A stretch of DNA of 64,000 bases from Alphaproteobacteria bacterium. GTDB taxonomy: Bacteria; Pseudomonadota; Alphaproteobacteria; Micavibrionales; Micavibrionaceae. This document shows positions 46,366 through 55,829 of the stretch, in pieces. The stretch is from positions 1-64,000 of the forward strand of contig NZDE01000005.1 in NCBI GenBank assembly GCA_002690045.1, given 5' to 3'. Each line of letters starts with the position of its first letter. Within the stretch, counting starts at the first letter, position 1. The notes under the pieces are model-generated. The model was not told where the DNA came from. It saw only the letters and a program-made list of their open reading frames with translations, and did no database searches. A program made the translations under genes and the position numbers.

Positions 46366-49300
46366 TTACAGTGTAATAAGGTCTCCCGACAACTCAAGCG
46401 CATCTACGTCATTAATGCCGACTGTATTATAAATCACCGCAACTGAGGTAAAGGAATCTCCACCGCCATTCTGGTCTATCTGCAATGTTGAGTGCGTCCC
46501 ATTATCGACGATTTGTACATACTCACTCAAATCTTCCACACCTGTGTAGAAACCGCTCAAAATATCCGAAACATCCAATGTATCACCATCTGCTGCATTA
46601 AAGTCTCGTACAGTATCCACACCACCATCTAACGAGAAGACAAAGCGGTCGCCGCCGCTCCCGCCCCACAATGTATCTGCGCCGTTATCGCCATAGAGCA
46701 CATCATCGCCGCCAAGGCCGAGCAAAACATCATTACCATCACCGCCATAAAGCGTATCATTACCATCACTTACGTTCTCATTTTTGTTATCACCGAACAA
46801 CGTATCGCGTCCCTCACCGCCATAGATAATATCGGCTCCATATCCACCATAAACTGTATCTTTACCGGCATGGGCCTCAATAACATTATCTTGATCATTG
46901 CCAACAACACGATCAGCAAAATCTGTGGTGATAACGTTTTCGATGGAAATTAGCGTGTCACGGTTACCAAAACCATCAATCGCATAATAGGAATTAAGCG
47001 CCACAACGACACCCGAAGTATCAGCGCTATAATCAACCGTGTCGTTATCATCACCGCCCTCAATCCAATCGACGCCGTCACCGCCGACAAAACTATCCGC
47101 GCCGTCACCGCCATCAAGTTTATCATTACCCGTACCGCCATCCAGCACATCGTTACCGCCATTCGCAACAATAATGTCATTACCGCCGCCGCCGCTCAGC
47201 ACATCACTTCCGTCACTTCCGCCCGCACTCTTGAAATCGCCATAGATCAAATCATTGTCATCCCCGCCATCTATCGTATCAGTGCCTGCGCCGCCATAGA
47301 TCAAATCGTCACCAGCATCACCATATAGTATATCCGCACCAGCATCACCAATTAATACATCCTCATCTGCGCCGCCATGAATTTCATCACCGCCGTCGCC
47401 ACCATAGATCACATCATTACCGGCATCACCGTGAATAATATCATGCCCAGTTACGCCCGAACGGCTTTTATTATCACCATAGATCACATCATCGCTACCG
47501 CCGCCATATATCGTGTCATCGCCAGCATCACCATAGATCACATCTTCGCCGATATCGCCGCTACGATCCGCATTATCACCATAAATGACATCGTCACCGA
47601 CGCCACCAAACAAATCATCATTGCCCGCATTGCCATAAATTTCGTCCGTACCATCATCGCCATAAATGACATCACGGCCATCATCACCGCCGATCCAGTC
47701 ATTACCATCGCGGCCATACAGCTTATCATTATCTGCGCCGCCACTTAATGTGTCGTTGCCAGACCCGCCATCAATATAATCTGCACCGTCGCCGCCAGAT
47801 GCAGAATCATTGCCGCCACCAGCATATATGCGGTCATTACCTGCATTACCCTGAATGTCATCTGCGCCGTCACCGCCGCCTTCATTCACCGAATCACCGT
47901 AAATCAAATCATCATCATCGCCGCCGACAAGGGCATCATCACCGCCAAACCCATATAGGGTGTCATTACCGGCATCACCCAGCAGCACATCAATATCATT
48001 CTGCCCCATCAGAACATCATGACCATCACCGCCATACAGGCCGTTTTGCCCCGCACCACCGTCCAGATAGTCGTGGCCTGCGCCGCCATAAATTATATCG
48101 TCACCATCATCGCCGTAAATGCGGTCATCATCGTCATTGCCGTAAATGCGGTCATCACCATAACCACCTAAGATCAAATCATTGCCTGCGCCGCCATAAA
48201 TCTCGTCATCGCCAGCCCCGTCGGCGCTGCGCGCTTTATCATCACCATAAATGACATCATCGCCTGCGCCGCCATAAAGCGTGTCATCTTCAGTGCCCCC
48301 ATAAATTTTATCATTGCCGCCGCTCAGAGAAATTAAATCATAACCCTCACCACCAACAACAATGGCATCGCCAAGCAGGTTAGCATCAAAATCCACAGTA
48401 TCATCACCATCACCGAGCTCTACAATCGTCGTCATTGTCGCGTGTGCGCCATAAATATAAACTACGTCATCGCCGTTACTACCAATAACATTCAAATCGT
48501 CTGGCGCATTGGCGCTATCAATATTAATGGTGGTGCCGCTTTCTTCACGCGTAACGGTATACATATCACCGCTGCCGCCACTATAACCAATATCTTCTGC
48601 TGTATATGTGACACTGCCCTCATTACGCGCAAAATGAGCATGATCCGTGCCTTCAAAATCAAAACGGAAGACAATTTCACCCATTGATGTATCGAACTGC
48701 TCAAGCTCGTTCATATCGTAGACCACACCATTAAAGTCAAAGCTTTCAATATCGTTCAGAACATATGACGCGCCACCCTCATTATAGACAACACTTACCG
48801 ACGTCGCACTGTCTATAGTAATTGTGTACGCAATGACATCATAATTAAAGAACGCACGGTCATCACCTTCACCGCCAAATAGCTGGTCATTACCATTTGA
48901 GGCATAGAGCCAATCATTACCGCCGCCGCCGCTTAAAATATTATCTGCATCATTACCATAGATGCTGTCATTGCCAGAACCGCCAATGGCGTTCTCGATC
49001 ACCGCGCCATAAGCAATCACAATATTGTTCGTCATATAGCCTGCACTTGTGAAGTCCCCTGCCACAAGCGTGATAACTTGATTTGTTGTATAGCCTGAAA
49101 GATCCAGCGTGTCTGTGCCGCCAGCATCCCAAATAGCGAATGGTGCATCATTTTGGCTTAAATCGTATTGTGCAAAGTCAATGTCACCCGTGATGTTAAA
49201 GCCATAAGTAGAGTCGCCTGTGCGCGTAGTTGTGTTTACGCCATATATTTGCTGTATCGCTAACATATCATATAGAAGCGGCGTCCCTGCATATTTCCAG

Positions 49301-49995
49301 ACACCAGATTCACCCCAGTGATCGGTCCCCAATCTATTAGCATCATTATATGACATTAAAGAATATTGACGGTTATCATTCAGGTAATCGACCTGAGAAT
49401 CATAATCCACACTACCGTTATAATTTCCTTGGTGACCAAGGCCTAAAGAGTGACCAATTTCATGCAAAACTGTAATAATACCGTAGCCGCCAATGCCCGT
49501 TAAAGACGGCCAAGCATCGGTGTCAATAGATAACGTATTCGAGGTAATTGTAAGGGAGTTTGGCCAATCAGATGTGTCCCAAGAATTGTTTCCTGACCAC
49601 GCCCCCTGATCATCCCCCTCAATAATGTTTATGTTGCCACCAGACCCTACTTCTTGGAACTCAATATCCGCAATACTAGACCACAAATCAAACCCCATAC
49701 GGAAAGACGCCTTCTCCGCTGCGGTGTATTCATTAGATAAAGAATATGTGACGGTCTGCCCAACTTCCCAATTTTGTCTTGCGAGCCCTACGCCATCCCA
49801 GTAACCATTAATCAATTGATCAACCATCTGTTCGGTCGTGCCATAAGTCGATGGTGCATAGCTATTGCCAGAACCGCTCTCGGCCACATAATTTTCGTAG
49901 TTTTCAACTAATTTGGGTCCACCCGTTGATGTACATTGTGCACATCCGCACCCTATTGATGACGATTCCTGCCACGAAGAGTTAACTATATCCAT
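46366..49995 (-). CDS. serralysin-like RTX metalloprotease (M10B), type I secreted
   Basis: 1209 residues. A zinc protease domain (about 50-330) carries HEIGHSLGLGH (178-188) and the Met-turn SLMSYND, the serralysin hallmarks. Residues about 335-1130 hold many calcium-binding RTX repeats (GGxGxDxIYGG type), ending in a hydrophobic C-terminal segment expected to act as a type I secretion signal. No signal peptide. The N-terminus has a cysteine cluster CGCAQC (16-21), unusual for this extracellular family. Several RTX units have extended loops (e.g. IYGDNADRSGDIGEDVIYGD). Most serralysins have about 450-700 residues; this one is longer because of its repeat array. No ABC exporter or inhibitor gene adjoins. 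Confidence 0.9.
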   Translation of the reverse strand: MDIVNSSWQESSSIGCGCAQCTSTGGPKLVENYENYVAESGSGNSYAPSTYGTTEQMVDQLINGYWDGVGLARQNWEVGQTVTYSLSNEYTAAEKASFRMGFDLWSSIADIEFQEVGSGGNINIIEGDDQGAWSGNNSWDTSDWPNSLTITSNTLSIDTDAWPSLTGIGGYGIITVLHEIGHSLGLGHQGNYNGSVDYDSQVDYLNDNRQYSLMSYNDANRLGTDHWGESGVWKYAGTPLLYDMLAIQQIYGVNTTTRTGDSTYGFNITGDIDFAQYDLSQNDAPFAIWDAGGTDTLDLSGYTTNQVITLVAGDFTSAGYMTNNIVIAYGAVIENAIGGSGNDSIYGNDADNILSGGGGNDWLYASNGNDQLFGGEGDDRAFFNYDVIAYTITIDSATSVSVVYNEGGASYVLNDIESFDFNGVVYDMNELEQFDTSMGEIVFRFDFEGTDHAHFARNEGSVTYTAEDIGYSGGSGDMYTVTREESGTTINIDSANAPDDLNVIGSNGDDVVYIYGAHATMTTIVELGDGDDTVDFDANLLGDAIVVGGEGYDLISLSGGNDKIYGGTEDDTLYGGAGDDVIYGDDKARSADGAGDDEIYGGAGNDLILGGYGDDRIYGNDDDDRIYGDDGDDIIYGGAGHDYLDGGAGQNGLYGGDGHDVLMGQNDIDVLLGDAGNDTLYGFGGDDALVGGDDDDLIYGDSVNEGGGDGADDIQGNAGNDRIYAGGGNDSASGGDGADYIDGGSGNDTLSGGADNDKLYGRDGNDWIGGDDGRDVIYGDDGTDEIYGNAGNDDLFGGVGDDVIYGDNADRSGDIGEDVIYGDAGDDTIYGGGSDDVIYGDNKSRSGVTGHDIIHGDAGNDVIYGGDGGDEIHGGADEDVLIGDAGADILYGDAGDDLIYGGAGTDTIDGGDDNDLIYGDFKSAGGSDGSDVLSGGGGNDIIVANGGNDVLDGGTGNDKLDGGDGADSFVGGDGVDWIEGGDDNDTVDYSADTSGVVVALNSYYAIDGFGNRDTLISIENVITTDFADRVVGNDQDNVIEAHAGKDTVYGGYGADIIYGGEGRDTLFGDNKNENVSDGNDTLYGGDGNDVLLGLGGDDVLYGDNGADTLWGGSGGDRFVFSLDGGVDTVRDFNAADGDTLDVSDILSGFYTGVEDLSEYVQIVDNGTHSTLQIDQNGGGDSFTSVAVIYNTVGINDVDALELSGDLITL

Positions 49996-50137
49996 CTAAA
50001 CCATTCTCTTTAATATAAAATAATACCCAAAACATTATAATTTTTAGTCGAAATACAACACACAAACATGCCTAAATCCTTCAGGCACGTATTAAACAGT
50101 TTAATATCAAATTCGTTAAAATTTAATTTAAGCTAAT

Positions 50138-50992
50138 TTAGATAATCATCATGACTATTGATAAAGCAAGCTTATGGGCACGCCGCAACGATACAATCAA
50201 GATTCGGCGCAAATATTTCAAATAAGACCAAAAACTTAAAGCCTTACGATAACGCTCTGAAATAAATCCCTTTTCGCGCATATCCAGTAAATTGCGCTGA
50301 TGCGCAACCTCAGCCTTACGGATATTCCCCGACAAACCGCCTGCACCAAATAACGGCTTACGCACAAAGGCCAACGGTGTCGTCACAAATAATGCCTTGT
50401 GCCCCGAAAGCACGATGCTTAACCATAGCCCCATATCAGAGCCTCGACGTTTATCTGTACGGAAGCGATATTTCTTATTGTTACGAATTATAACAGATAT
50501 TGTAACCATTACATTGCGCCATAAAACCCAATCACGAGACAATGTTTTAACAGAAACTGGCGTTTTCAGAGCTCTCCCCCAATGATCGTCAGGCTTTCCT
50601 TCATAACAACCGACAACACTACATATCAAATGCACAGAATCATCCGCTTCTAAATAAGGATATTGAATTTTCAACTTATCTAGATGCCAGAAGTCATCAG
50701 CATCCTGAAACGCAACAAAAGGCTGCGTCGCAATGTCTAGCGCATAATTACGGCGCGGGTATACGCCGACATTATCATCAAATCGCTCTAAATGAATATT
50801 AGTCGGCAGCGTTCCGAGTCCTTCAATAAAGGCTTTTATGTCCTCATAACCACCATCCGTACTGCCATCATCGAGCAGTATTAACTCTTTTGGCGGTAAT
50901 GTTTGATGTAAAACACTCTCAACGGACTTAACAAGAGTCCGTTTATTGTTATAGAATGGGATGACTACACTTACAGGACAAGTAACTGACAT
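50138..50992 (-). CDS. family 2 glycosyltransferase
   Basis: 284 residues, GT-A fold. Nucleotide-sugar binding motifs are VVIPFYNNKRTLVKSVESVL at the start, LILLDDGSTDGG (about 36-47) and FVAFQDADDFWHLDKL with the DADD metal motif. The C-terminus is basic with a hydrophobic end (LALSIVMMII), possibly a membrane association. Product sugar is unknown. It is divergent from the transglutaminase-like gene and probably belongs to the surface-polysaccharide set that follows. Confidence 0.88.
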   Translation of the reverse strand: MSVTCPVSVVIPFYNNKRTLVKSVESVLHQTLPPKELILLDDGSTDGGYEDIKAFIEGLGTLPTNIHLERFDDNVGVYPRRNYALDIATQPFVAFQDADDFWHLDKLKIQYPYLEADDSVHLICSVVGCYEGKPDDHWGRALKTPVSVKTLSRDWVLWRNVMVTISVIIRNNKKYRFRTDKRRGSDMGLWLSIVLSGHKALFVTTPLAFVRKPLFGAGGLSGNIRKAEVAHQRNLLDMREKGFISERYRKALSFWSYLKYLRRILIVSLRRAHKLALSIVMMII

Positions 50993-51086
50993 ATCAAAAG
51001 AACTACACTAATAAAAAAATAAAAAAATATAATATTAACTTACACTTACTATAATACCCTAAAGTTAGAACAAACTAAAGAAACCT

Positions 51087-51881
51087 ATGCATAATAACGC
51101 CGACCACAACCCTAAGAATAGAATCCTGCGCACATTGCTCTGCGTCTCATTATTGTGTCTAATTTGCTGCATTGTAATATTAACGACACATAACGTGTCC
51201 AAAGAAATCTCTGCAGAAGACGCACTTTATATTGAACGCATTTTGAACGAAAGTGGCGTACAATCTAACAAGCTTATCAGAAGTAGCTATACAGATTTTG
51301 ACCAAGAAATAGAAGCTATTCGTACTGTGCAAAATAGCGCTTTTGAAACTGCACCGAATGTAAAATTGATTCCAAAATCAACGCCGCGCGAACCGAAAAA
51401 CCTTTATTTAAGCGATGCCGCTTATTGCAGTGACCGTGCCAGATATATAGACAAAGCTCTTAGGTACTTAGGTTTTAATACGCGCTATGCCAGCCTTTAT
51501 CTCAACAGCGAAGAACGCAGTTTTTTCAGTACGCTTCTTACAAAATCAGCACAAGACAGTGCAGATTCTCACGCCCTCGTCGAAGTTGAAACGCGCCGCG
51601 GCTGGCTTATTGTTGATACGCGGCGCCACTGGATATCGCTCACCGCTGACGGCGACGTTATTAGCCTTAACGCTTTAAAAGATAAACCGTTATCTAGCTA
51701 CATATGGGACAAAAGCAACACAGAAGACGCATGGCCATTATTGGATAAGAATTTTTATATAATCTACGAGCTCTATTCGCGCCACGGGCAGTTTTATCCG
51801 CCATATACGAAATATATACCGGATGCGAATTGGGCGTTATTTATAAAACATAATTCATGGCCCTTCGTGCCGAAGAAATAA
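51087..51881 (+). CDS. membrane-anchored transglutaminase-like protein
   Basis: 264 residues. An N-terminal membrane helix (about 14-34) anchors a periplasmic domain. A catalytic triad of the transglutaminase/protease-like superfamily can be read as C114 (AYCSDRARYIDKALRYLGF), H162 (SHALVEVETRRGWLIVD) and D177 (IVDTRRHW), in the usual order and spacing. Such proteins sometimes accompany polysaccharide loci. The assignment is by motif only. The gene is divergent from the glycosyltransferase gene and followed by the SGNH protein after 202 bp. Confidence 0.65.
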   Translation: MHNNADHNPKNRILRTLLCVSLLCLICCIVILTTHNVSKEISAEDALYIERILNESGVQSNKLIRSSYTDFDQEIEAIRTVQNSAFETAPNVKLIPKSTPREPKNLYLSDAAYCSDRARYIDKALRYLGFNTRYASLYLNSEERSFFSTLLTKSAQDSADSHALVEVETRRGWLIVDTRRHWISLTADGDVISLNALKDKPLSSYIWDKSNTEDAWPLLDKNFYIIYELYSRHGQFYPPYTKYIPDANWALFIKHNSWPFVPKK

Positions 51882-51944
51882 GCCGCCTATCTGCCAATAT
51901 TTCGGCGATGTATAGAAGACAAAACAATCTAAGCACGCAGCTTT

Positions 51945-51976
51945 GTTCTTGAAATGTTCTTGAAACTGTGTATACT
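51945..51976 (+). promoter_or_regulatory. promoter with tandem 10-bp direct repeat, upstream of the SGNH gene
   Basis: TTGAAA (51949-51954), 16 bases, TATACT (51971-51976). The decamer GTTCTTGAAA occurs twice, at 51945-51954 and 51956-51965, exactly 11 bp apart, so the copies face the same side of the helix and overlap the -35 element. This suggests cooperative binding of a regulator. A small CACGC/GCGTG hairpin follows in the leader, and GAGG precedes the ATG. Confidence 0.5.
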
Positions 51977-52083
51977 GCATTTATTCACGGGACATTTGTA
52001 TCTTTCTCACGGCCACGCTCTTTACTGCGTGCGCTGACATATCCCTTTTCTTTCACAACATATGTAACAATCACGAGGATCTA

Positions 52084-54276
52084 ATGCAGTTAAGAACTGG
52101 CTTGGGGCTATCCCCTATACAAAAAATAAATTCATCCGCAAAATGCGTTCATTCTTATATTTTTTCTCAGATGGATAACCTTCCTGATGGGCTCTCAAAC
52201 ACACGTAGCGGAAGCGCTTGGTACCAAGACCATCAAGGCCTAATACACAAAGTTACAGAAAGTAACATGGCGCGTTTTGGCACAATTTATGGGTCAGCAC
52301 GCGGCGCGTTAGTTGAAATTGCGGTCACAGCCCAAAATCTATACAGCCGCCCAAGCAGCGAAACAATAACCGACCATATTAGCGGTGGAACAGCAATAGC
52401 ATCAATTACAACAGACGCGACAAGCCCGTGCCGGAACCTAGCAAACGGCCAGAGCATTTGGGTGTTCGATAACACCTCTGGCGAAATCCCAGTAGACATT
52501 GACTTCATAGGCAGCATTTCAAGCGGGAAAGCGAGTGCTATGGCTTACATAAAAACACTTTTAGGAGACGGTGCATCGCTTAGCATTTCAGGTAACGGTA
52601 CTGAAGACATCGGACACAATGTCAGCGGTTATGTTTTGCATCGCGTTGAAGACCGTAGTGTCAGCACGACAGAAAACCTGCGCATCACCGTCCCTGCTGG
52701 CACACTCATCCATGTCGCCTGTGTTAATTTACAGGCTTATGACTGCCTAACATCATTTATTGATACAGAAGGCAGCCCCGTTACCCGCAATGGTGACGAT
52801 CTGAACGGTACAGACGTGTCATGGTGGTCTGATGTACCAGAAGGCACATTTATCATCGACTTTACACATATGGATGATGATGGTGAAACCGGTCATGTTT
52901 TTGAAGTACGTGACAATGCCACCGAAAACCGTTTCACCCTCTGGCAAAGCAGCGGCGTGTTCAAGACTTCTGCTGAATCTGGCAATGTCGCCTATGTGAA
53001 CGAAAATAGCGGCGCTATATTTAACAAAACGCGCGTCCGTATGGCACTTTCTTATAAAGATGGTCAGCTTATACAAGCGCGTAATGGCGATATAGATTTT
53101 GACCTTACCCCAACATATGCGCCTGATGTGTCAACCTTCTCAACGGCGCCATACCCACTAAGCTTCTTATCCATCAACCGCAGCGGCGCCGCGCCTATAA
53201 ATGGCATCGTCCATAGCTTTGCGCTTTATGACACTGCATTTGACGCGCAAAAGTTAAAAAGTGTAACCAACCCCAATACAAGTAACGAACTTTGGATCAC
53301 GATGTTTGGGGACAGTAACCTGCTCCGCTGGAAAGATTATTATGGCTCCCGCCCACAACAACGATTCATTGACCGAATAACCGCGCATTTAAATAGCGAT
53401 ATATATGTCATCAACAAAGGTGACAGTTCAAGCGCTGCAAACTATACAGGCGCTGCGGCACAAGGTGTAGATTATTGGAGCAATAACGGCGACGCTGGCG
53501 GCGGTACATCGTGGTTACAAGCTATCGGCCCTGATGGTGATGGGGGCTCCATCGTCAATGACACCTATTACCAAAAGAGAAAGATAGACTATATCCTGAT
53601 GAATATTGCGGCGGGGGATGTCATATCGATAGCGAACAGTACGATTAACAAGGGCGATTACAAAGCATCAATGCAAAATATTTTGGACATTACAACAGAA
53701 GAGCTTGGCGTTCATGTGAAGTTTATTGTGCAATATCCGCCAAATGCCAATAATGGCGCATATACAGATAGCGCCATGCAAGACGTTCGCGATGCCTTAC
53801 GCGAACTTGCAGCGGAAGATAACCGCATTATCGGTGCATATGAACTTTATGACGCCGCACGAACGGATGGTGTTCATCCTAATGAAGACGGGTTTAATCG
53901 CGCCGCTGACCGCGCAGCGGATATTATTCTGGCGCATTTAGGTGCAATCCCTGCCGTTATTACACCCGAAGTCATTGCTGCAAAACATAATGGCAACACC
54001 ATTACAATCACCTTACCTGAAAGCTGCAGCATGACTGGCGAAGATACCACGCCGTTCTATGTTGAGGTCGATAGCACACCTATCACCGTAAACACAGCAT
54101 TATGTGCCGGGAACAAGGTGACATTAACGCTTTCACAGGCCATGACTAGCGAACAAATAGTTCAACTATGGATTGGTTATGGTCATATGAGCAGCCTTAA
54201 TCCTTCAAAATGTATCATTGATGAGAACACGCAATATCCGATCAATAGCCTAGCAGCATTTAATGTTATTGCATGA
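52084..54276 (+). CDS. multidomain SGNH/GDSL hydrolase-like protein
   Basis: 730 residues. The middle (about 400-620) is an SGNH hydrolase domain: nucleophile S411 in MFGDSNLLRW (block I), a possible block III in IAAGD, and the catalytic D595/H598 pair in DGVHPNEDG (block V). The preceding 250 residues look like a concanavalin-type beta sandwich, and the C-terminal 100 residues like an Ig/adhesin-type beta domain (TPITVNTALCAGNKVTLTLS). No ordinary signal peptide is seen, so the export route is unclear. Likely a carbohydrate esterase acting on the surface polysaccharide made by neighbouring genes; this is inference. Confidence 0.7.
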   Translation: MQLRTGLGLSPIQKINSSAKCVHSYIFSQMDNLPDGLSNTRSGSAWYQDHQGLIHKVTESNMARFGTIYGSARGALVEIAVTAQNLYSRPSSETITDHISGGTAIASITTDATSPCRNLANGQSIWVFDNTSGEIPVDIDFIGSISSGKASAMAYIKTLLGDGASLSISGNGTEDIGHNVSGYVLHRVEDRSVSTTENLRITVPAGTLIHVACVNLQAYDCLTSFIDTEGSPVTRNGDDLNGTDVSWWSDVPEGTFIIDFTHMDDDGETGHVFEVRDNATENRFTLWQSSGVFKTSAESGNVAYVNENSGAIFNKTRVRMALSYKDGQLIQARNGDIDFDLTPTYAPDVSTFSTAPYPLSFLSINRSGAAPINGIVHSFALYDTAFDAQKLKSVTNPNTSNELWITMFGDSNLLRWKDYYGSRPQQRFIDRITAHLNSDIYVINKGDSSSAANYTGAAAQGVDYWSNNGDAGGGTSWLQAIGPDGDGGSIVNDTYYQKRKIDYILMNIAAGDVISIANSTINKGDYKASMQNILDITTEELGVHVKFIVQYPPNANNGAYTDSAMQDVRDALRELAAEDNRIIGAYELYDAARTDGVHPNEDGFNRAADRAADIILAHLGAIPAVITPEVIAAKHNGNTITITLPESCSMTGEDTTPFYVEVDSTPITVNTALCAGNKVTLTLSQAMTSEQIVQLWIGYGHMSSLNPSKCIIDENTQYPINSLAAFNVIA

Positions 54277-54287
54277 TATGGTTATAA

Positions 54288-54317
54288 GCGCGTGGTCAGA
54301 CTGTTCTGGCCATGCGC
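54288..54317. terminator. hairpin between convergent SGNH and outer-membrane genes
   Basis: GCGCGTGGTCAGA and TCTGGCCATGCGC form a 13-bp stem (two G-U pairs) with a 4-base loop, 11 bp after the SGNH stop and 48 bp from the stop of the opposing gene. No T-tract follows on the plus strand, so it may be a weak or bidirectional terminator. Confidence 0.45.
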
Positions 54318-54364
54318 CCATCTAAAGAGGAATGGAAAGCGTTACAATCTGTTTCTGTAACCCA

Positions 54365-55666
54365 TCACATTTTGCCAATTATAGATAGGCTATATATATT
54401 CCGATCAAAAGATTGATTAGCCCGACTGCTATCAAAACTTGCAACAGCTGCATCAAAGCCTAATCGCCAGTTCTGGTTTAACAAATACAGCATTCCAGCT
54501 TTATAGGTGGTCTCTTTATCCGTTTGTTGATCTTGGCCGTATTTACGCTCTGTATATTCTATTCCGCCATCAAGATATAACCGGCTATATACCTCATAGC
54601 TGCTCGTAAACGCATAGCGCGTCTCTACCTCACCCTGCACAATATCGTTATCTTGCGTAATCTCCCTGTCTATTTCTGCGCCTAATCGCCATTTTGGCGT
54701 CAACGCATATTCAATCTCCGCGCCAAAATCAATGTCATCGAGAGCGATTAAACTTGGATCGTCATAGTCATTTTTAAAGTAACCGATGCCTATATTCGCA
54801 AATAAACGATCTTCATACGATGTTTCTAACCCGATAAAGCCACCTAGTTCAACGCTATCACGGTACACGCCAGAGAAACCTCCATTCACATAGTCGCGCC
54901 GCTTATAACGGCTATCTTTAATATCTAAATTAGCGAACAGAATATGTTCGGCGCGCCCCCCTGCCCCGAGCGCAAGGTCATAGCGAAGTCCCAAACGTCC
55001 GGAATATATTTGGCGGTCATTATCACGGTATATAACTGGAGCGCCTGTTATAAGCGTTTTACCATCATCATAAAATGCTTCATCATAACGCCCTGTAAGG
55101 TTCAAAATCAGCCTATTAAACCGCCGCGTTAAACCTAATGACGCTCCACGCGACACAATCCCCAAAGGTTCTGCGGTTGCGCTTTGGCTAAGTGGCTCGC
55201 CTCGTCGTACCGATGTTGAGTTATAATTAAATGAAAACGGCATAGACCAACGTGAATTAGCCGTATACGTGCCAGAAAAAACCAAATTATGATCTTCTGT
55301 ATTTTCTCCATCAAAGCGTTTATAGCGCTCAACCGTAACATCAGCGCGTGTCGCCAGCTGTAGACCGCCATATTGTTTAAGGATTTTTATTGATGGTGTC
55401 ACCTTTGTCAAAAAATCATCTTGTCCATCATTCGGTTCGGCATAAACATTATCTGTATATATCTGCTTCAACGTTATGCTTGGGTAATAGGTAAATCCTT
55501 TATAAACAAGTCCGTTAGGCGCGAAATCTGATGGGATGCCAGTTGTTTCTGGTGGTAAGAAAGCCCTCTTCTCTGCACGCAAAACACCCTGCGCCCAACT
55601 GTTTCCCGATAAACAGACACATAAATAGATAAACAGAGCAATCAAACGCAGCGAAGCAATCAACAT
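54365..55666 (-). CDS. outer-membrane beta-barrel protein (BBP2-like)
   Basis: 433 residues. A signal peptide (about 1-25, hydrophobic core RLIALFIYLCVCLSG, cleavage after SWA-Q) is followed by alternating polar/aromatic beta strands through to the C-terminus, which ends IYSLSIIGKM in outer-membrane strand style. Repeated strand motifs such as TSVRRGEPLSQ and ETTYKAGMLYLLNQNWRLGF resemble the BBP2 barrel family found with exopolysaccharide export genes. Here it lies between the SGNH protein and the O-antigen-ligase-like protein. A porin-like role in polysaccharide or solute passage is likely but unproven. Confidence 0.75.
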   Translation of the reverse strand: MLIASLRLIALFIYLCVCLSGNSWAQGVLRAEKRAFLPPETTGIPSDFAPNGLVYKGFTYYPSITLKQIYTDNVYAEPNDGQDDFLTKVTPSIKILKQYGGLQLATRADVTVERYKRFDGENTEDHNLVFSGTYTANSRWSMPFSFNYNSTSVRRGEPLSQSATAEPLGIVSRGASLGLTRRFNRLILNLTGRYDEAFYDDGKTLITGAPVIYRDNDRQIYSGRLGLRYDLALGAGGRAEHILFANLDIKDSRYKRRDYVNGGFSGVYRDSVELGGFIGLETSYEDRLFANIGIGYFKNDYDDPSLIALDDIDFGAEIEYALTPKWRLGAEIDREITQDNDIVQGEVETRYAFTSSYEVYSRLYLDGGIEYTERKYGQDQQTDKETTYKAGMLYLLNQNWRLGFDAAVASFDSSRANQSFDRNIYSLSIIGKM

Positions 55667-55829
55667 AATAATAAACCAGAAAAAGCAGCAAGAATATGCT
55701 GTGTTCCCATGATAACCATAAACAGTATGTTATACAAATATTTATCGCCTATTACCTATTCCCGCTAGTCACGTACAAATTTTTATATTACCATCACGAA
55801 CATCCAATAAACACAATCGACATAGCGCC

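Noticed and set aside
47377-48254. Plus-strand frames opposite the RTX region (His-, Ile- or Arg-rich)
   Set aside because: They are antisense shadows of the repetitive GGxGxD coding sequence and show no independent start signals.
46600-48950. Possible CRISPR or tandem DNA repeat array
   Set aside because: The repetition is protein-level RTX coding sequence with drifting unit length, not identical repeats with spacers.
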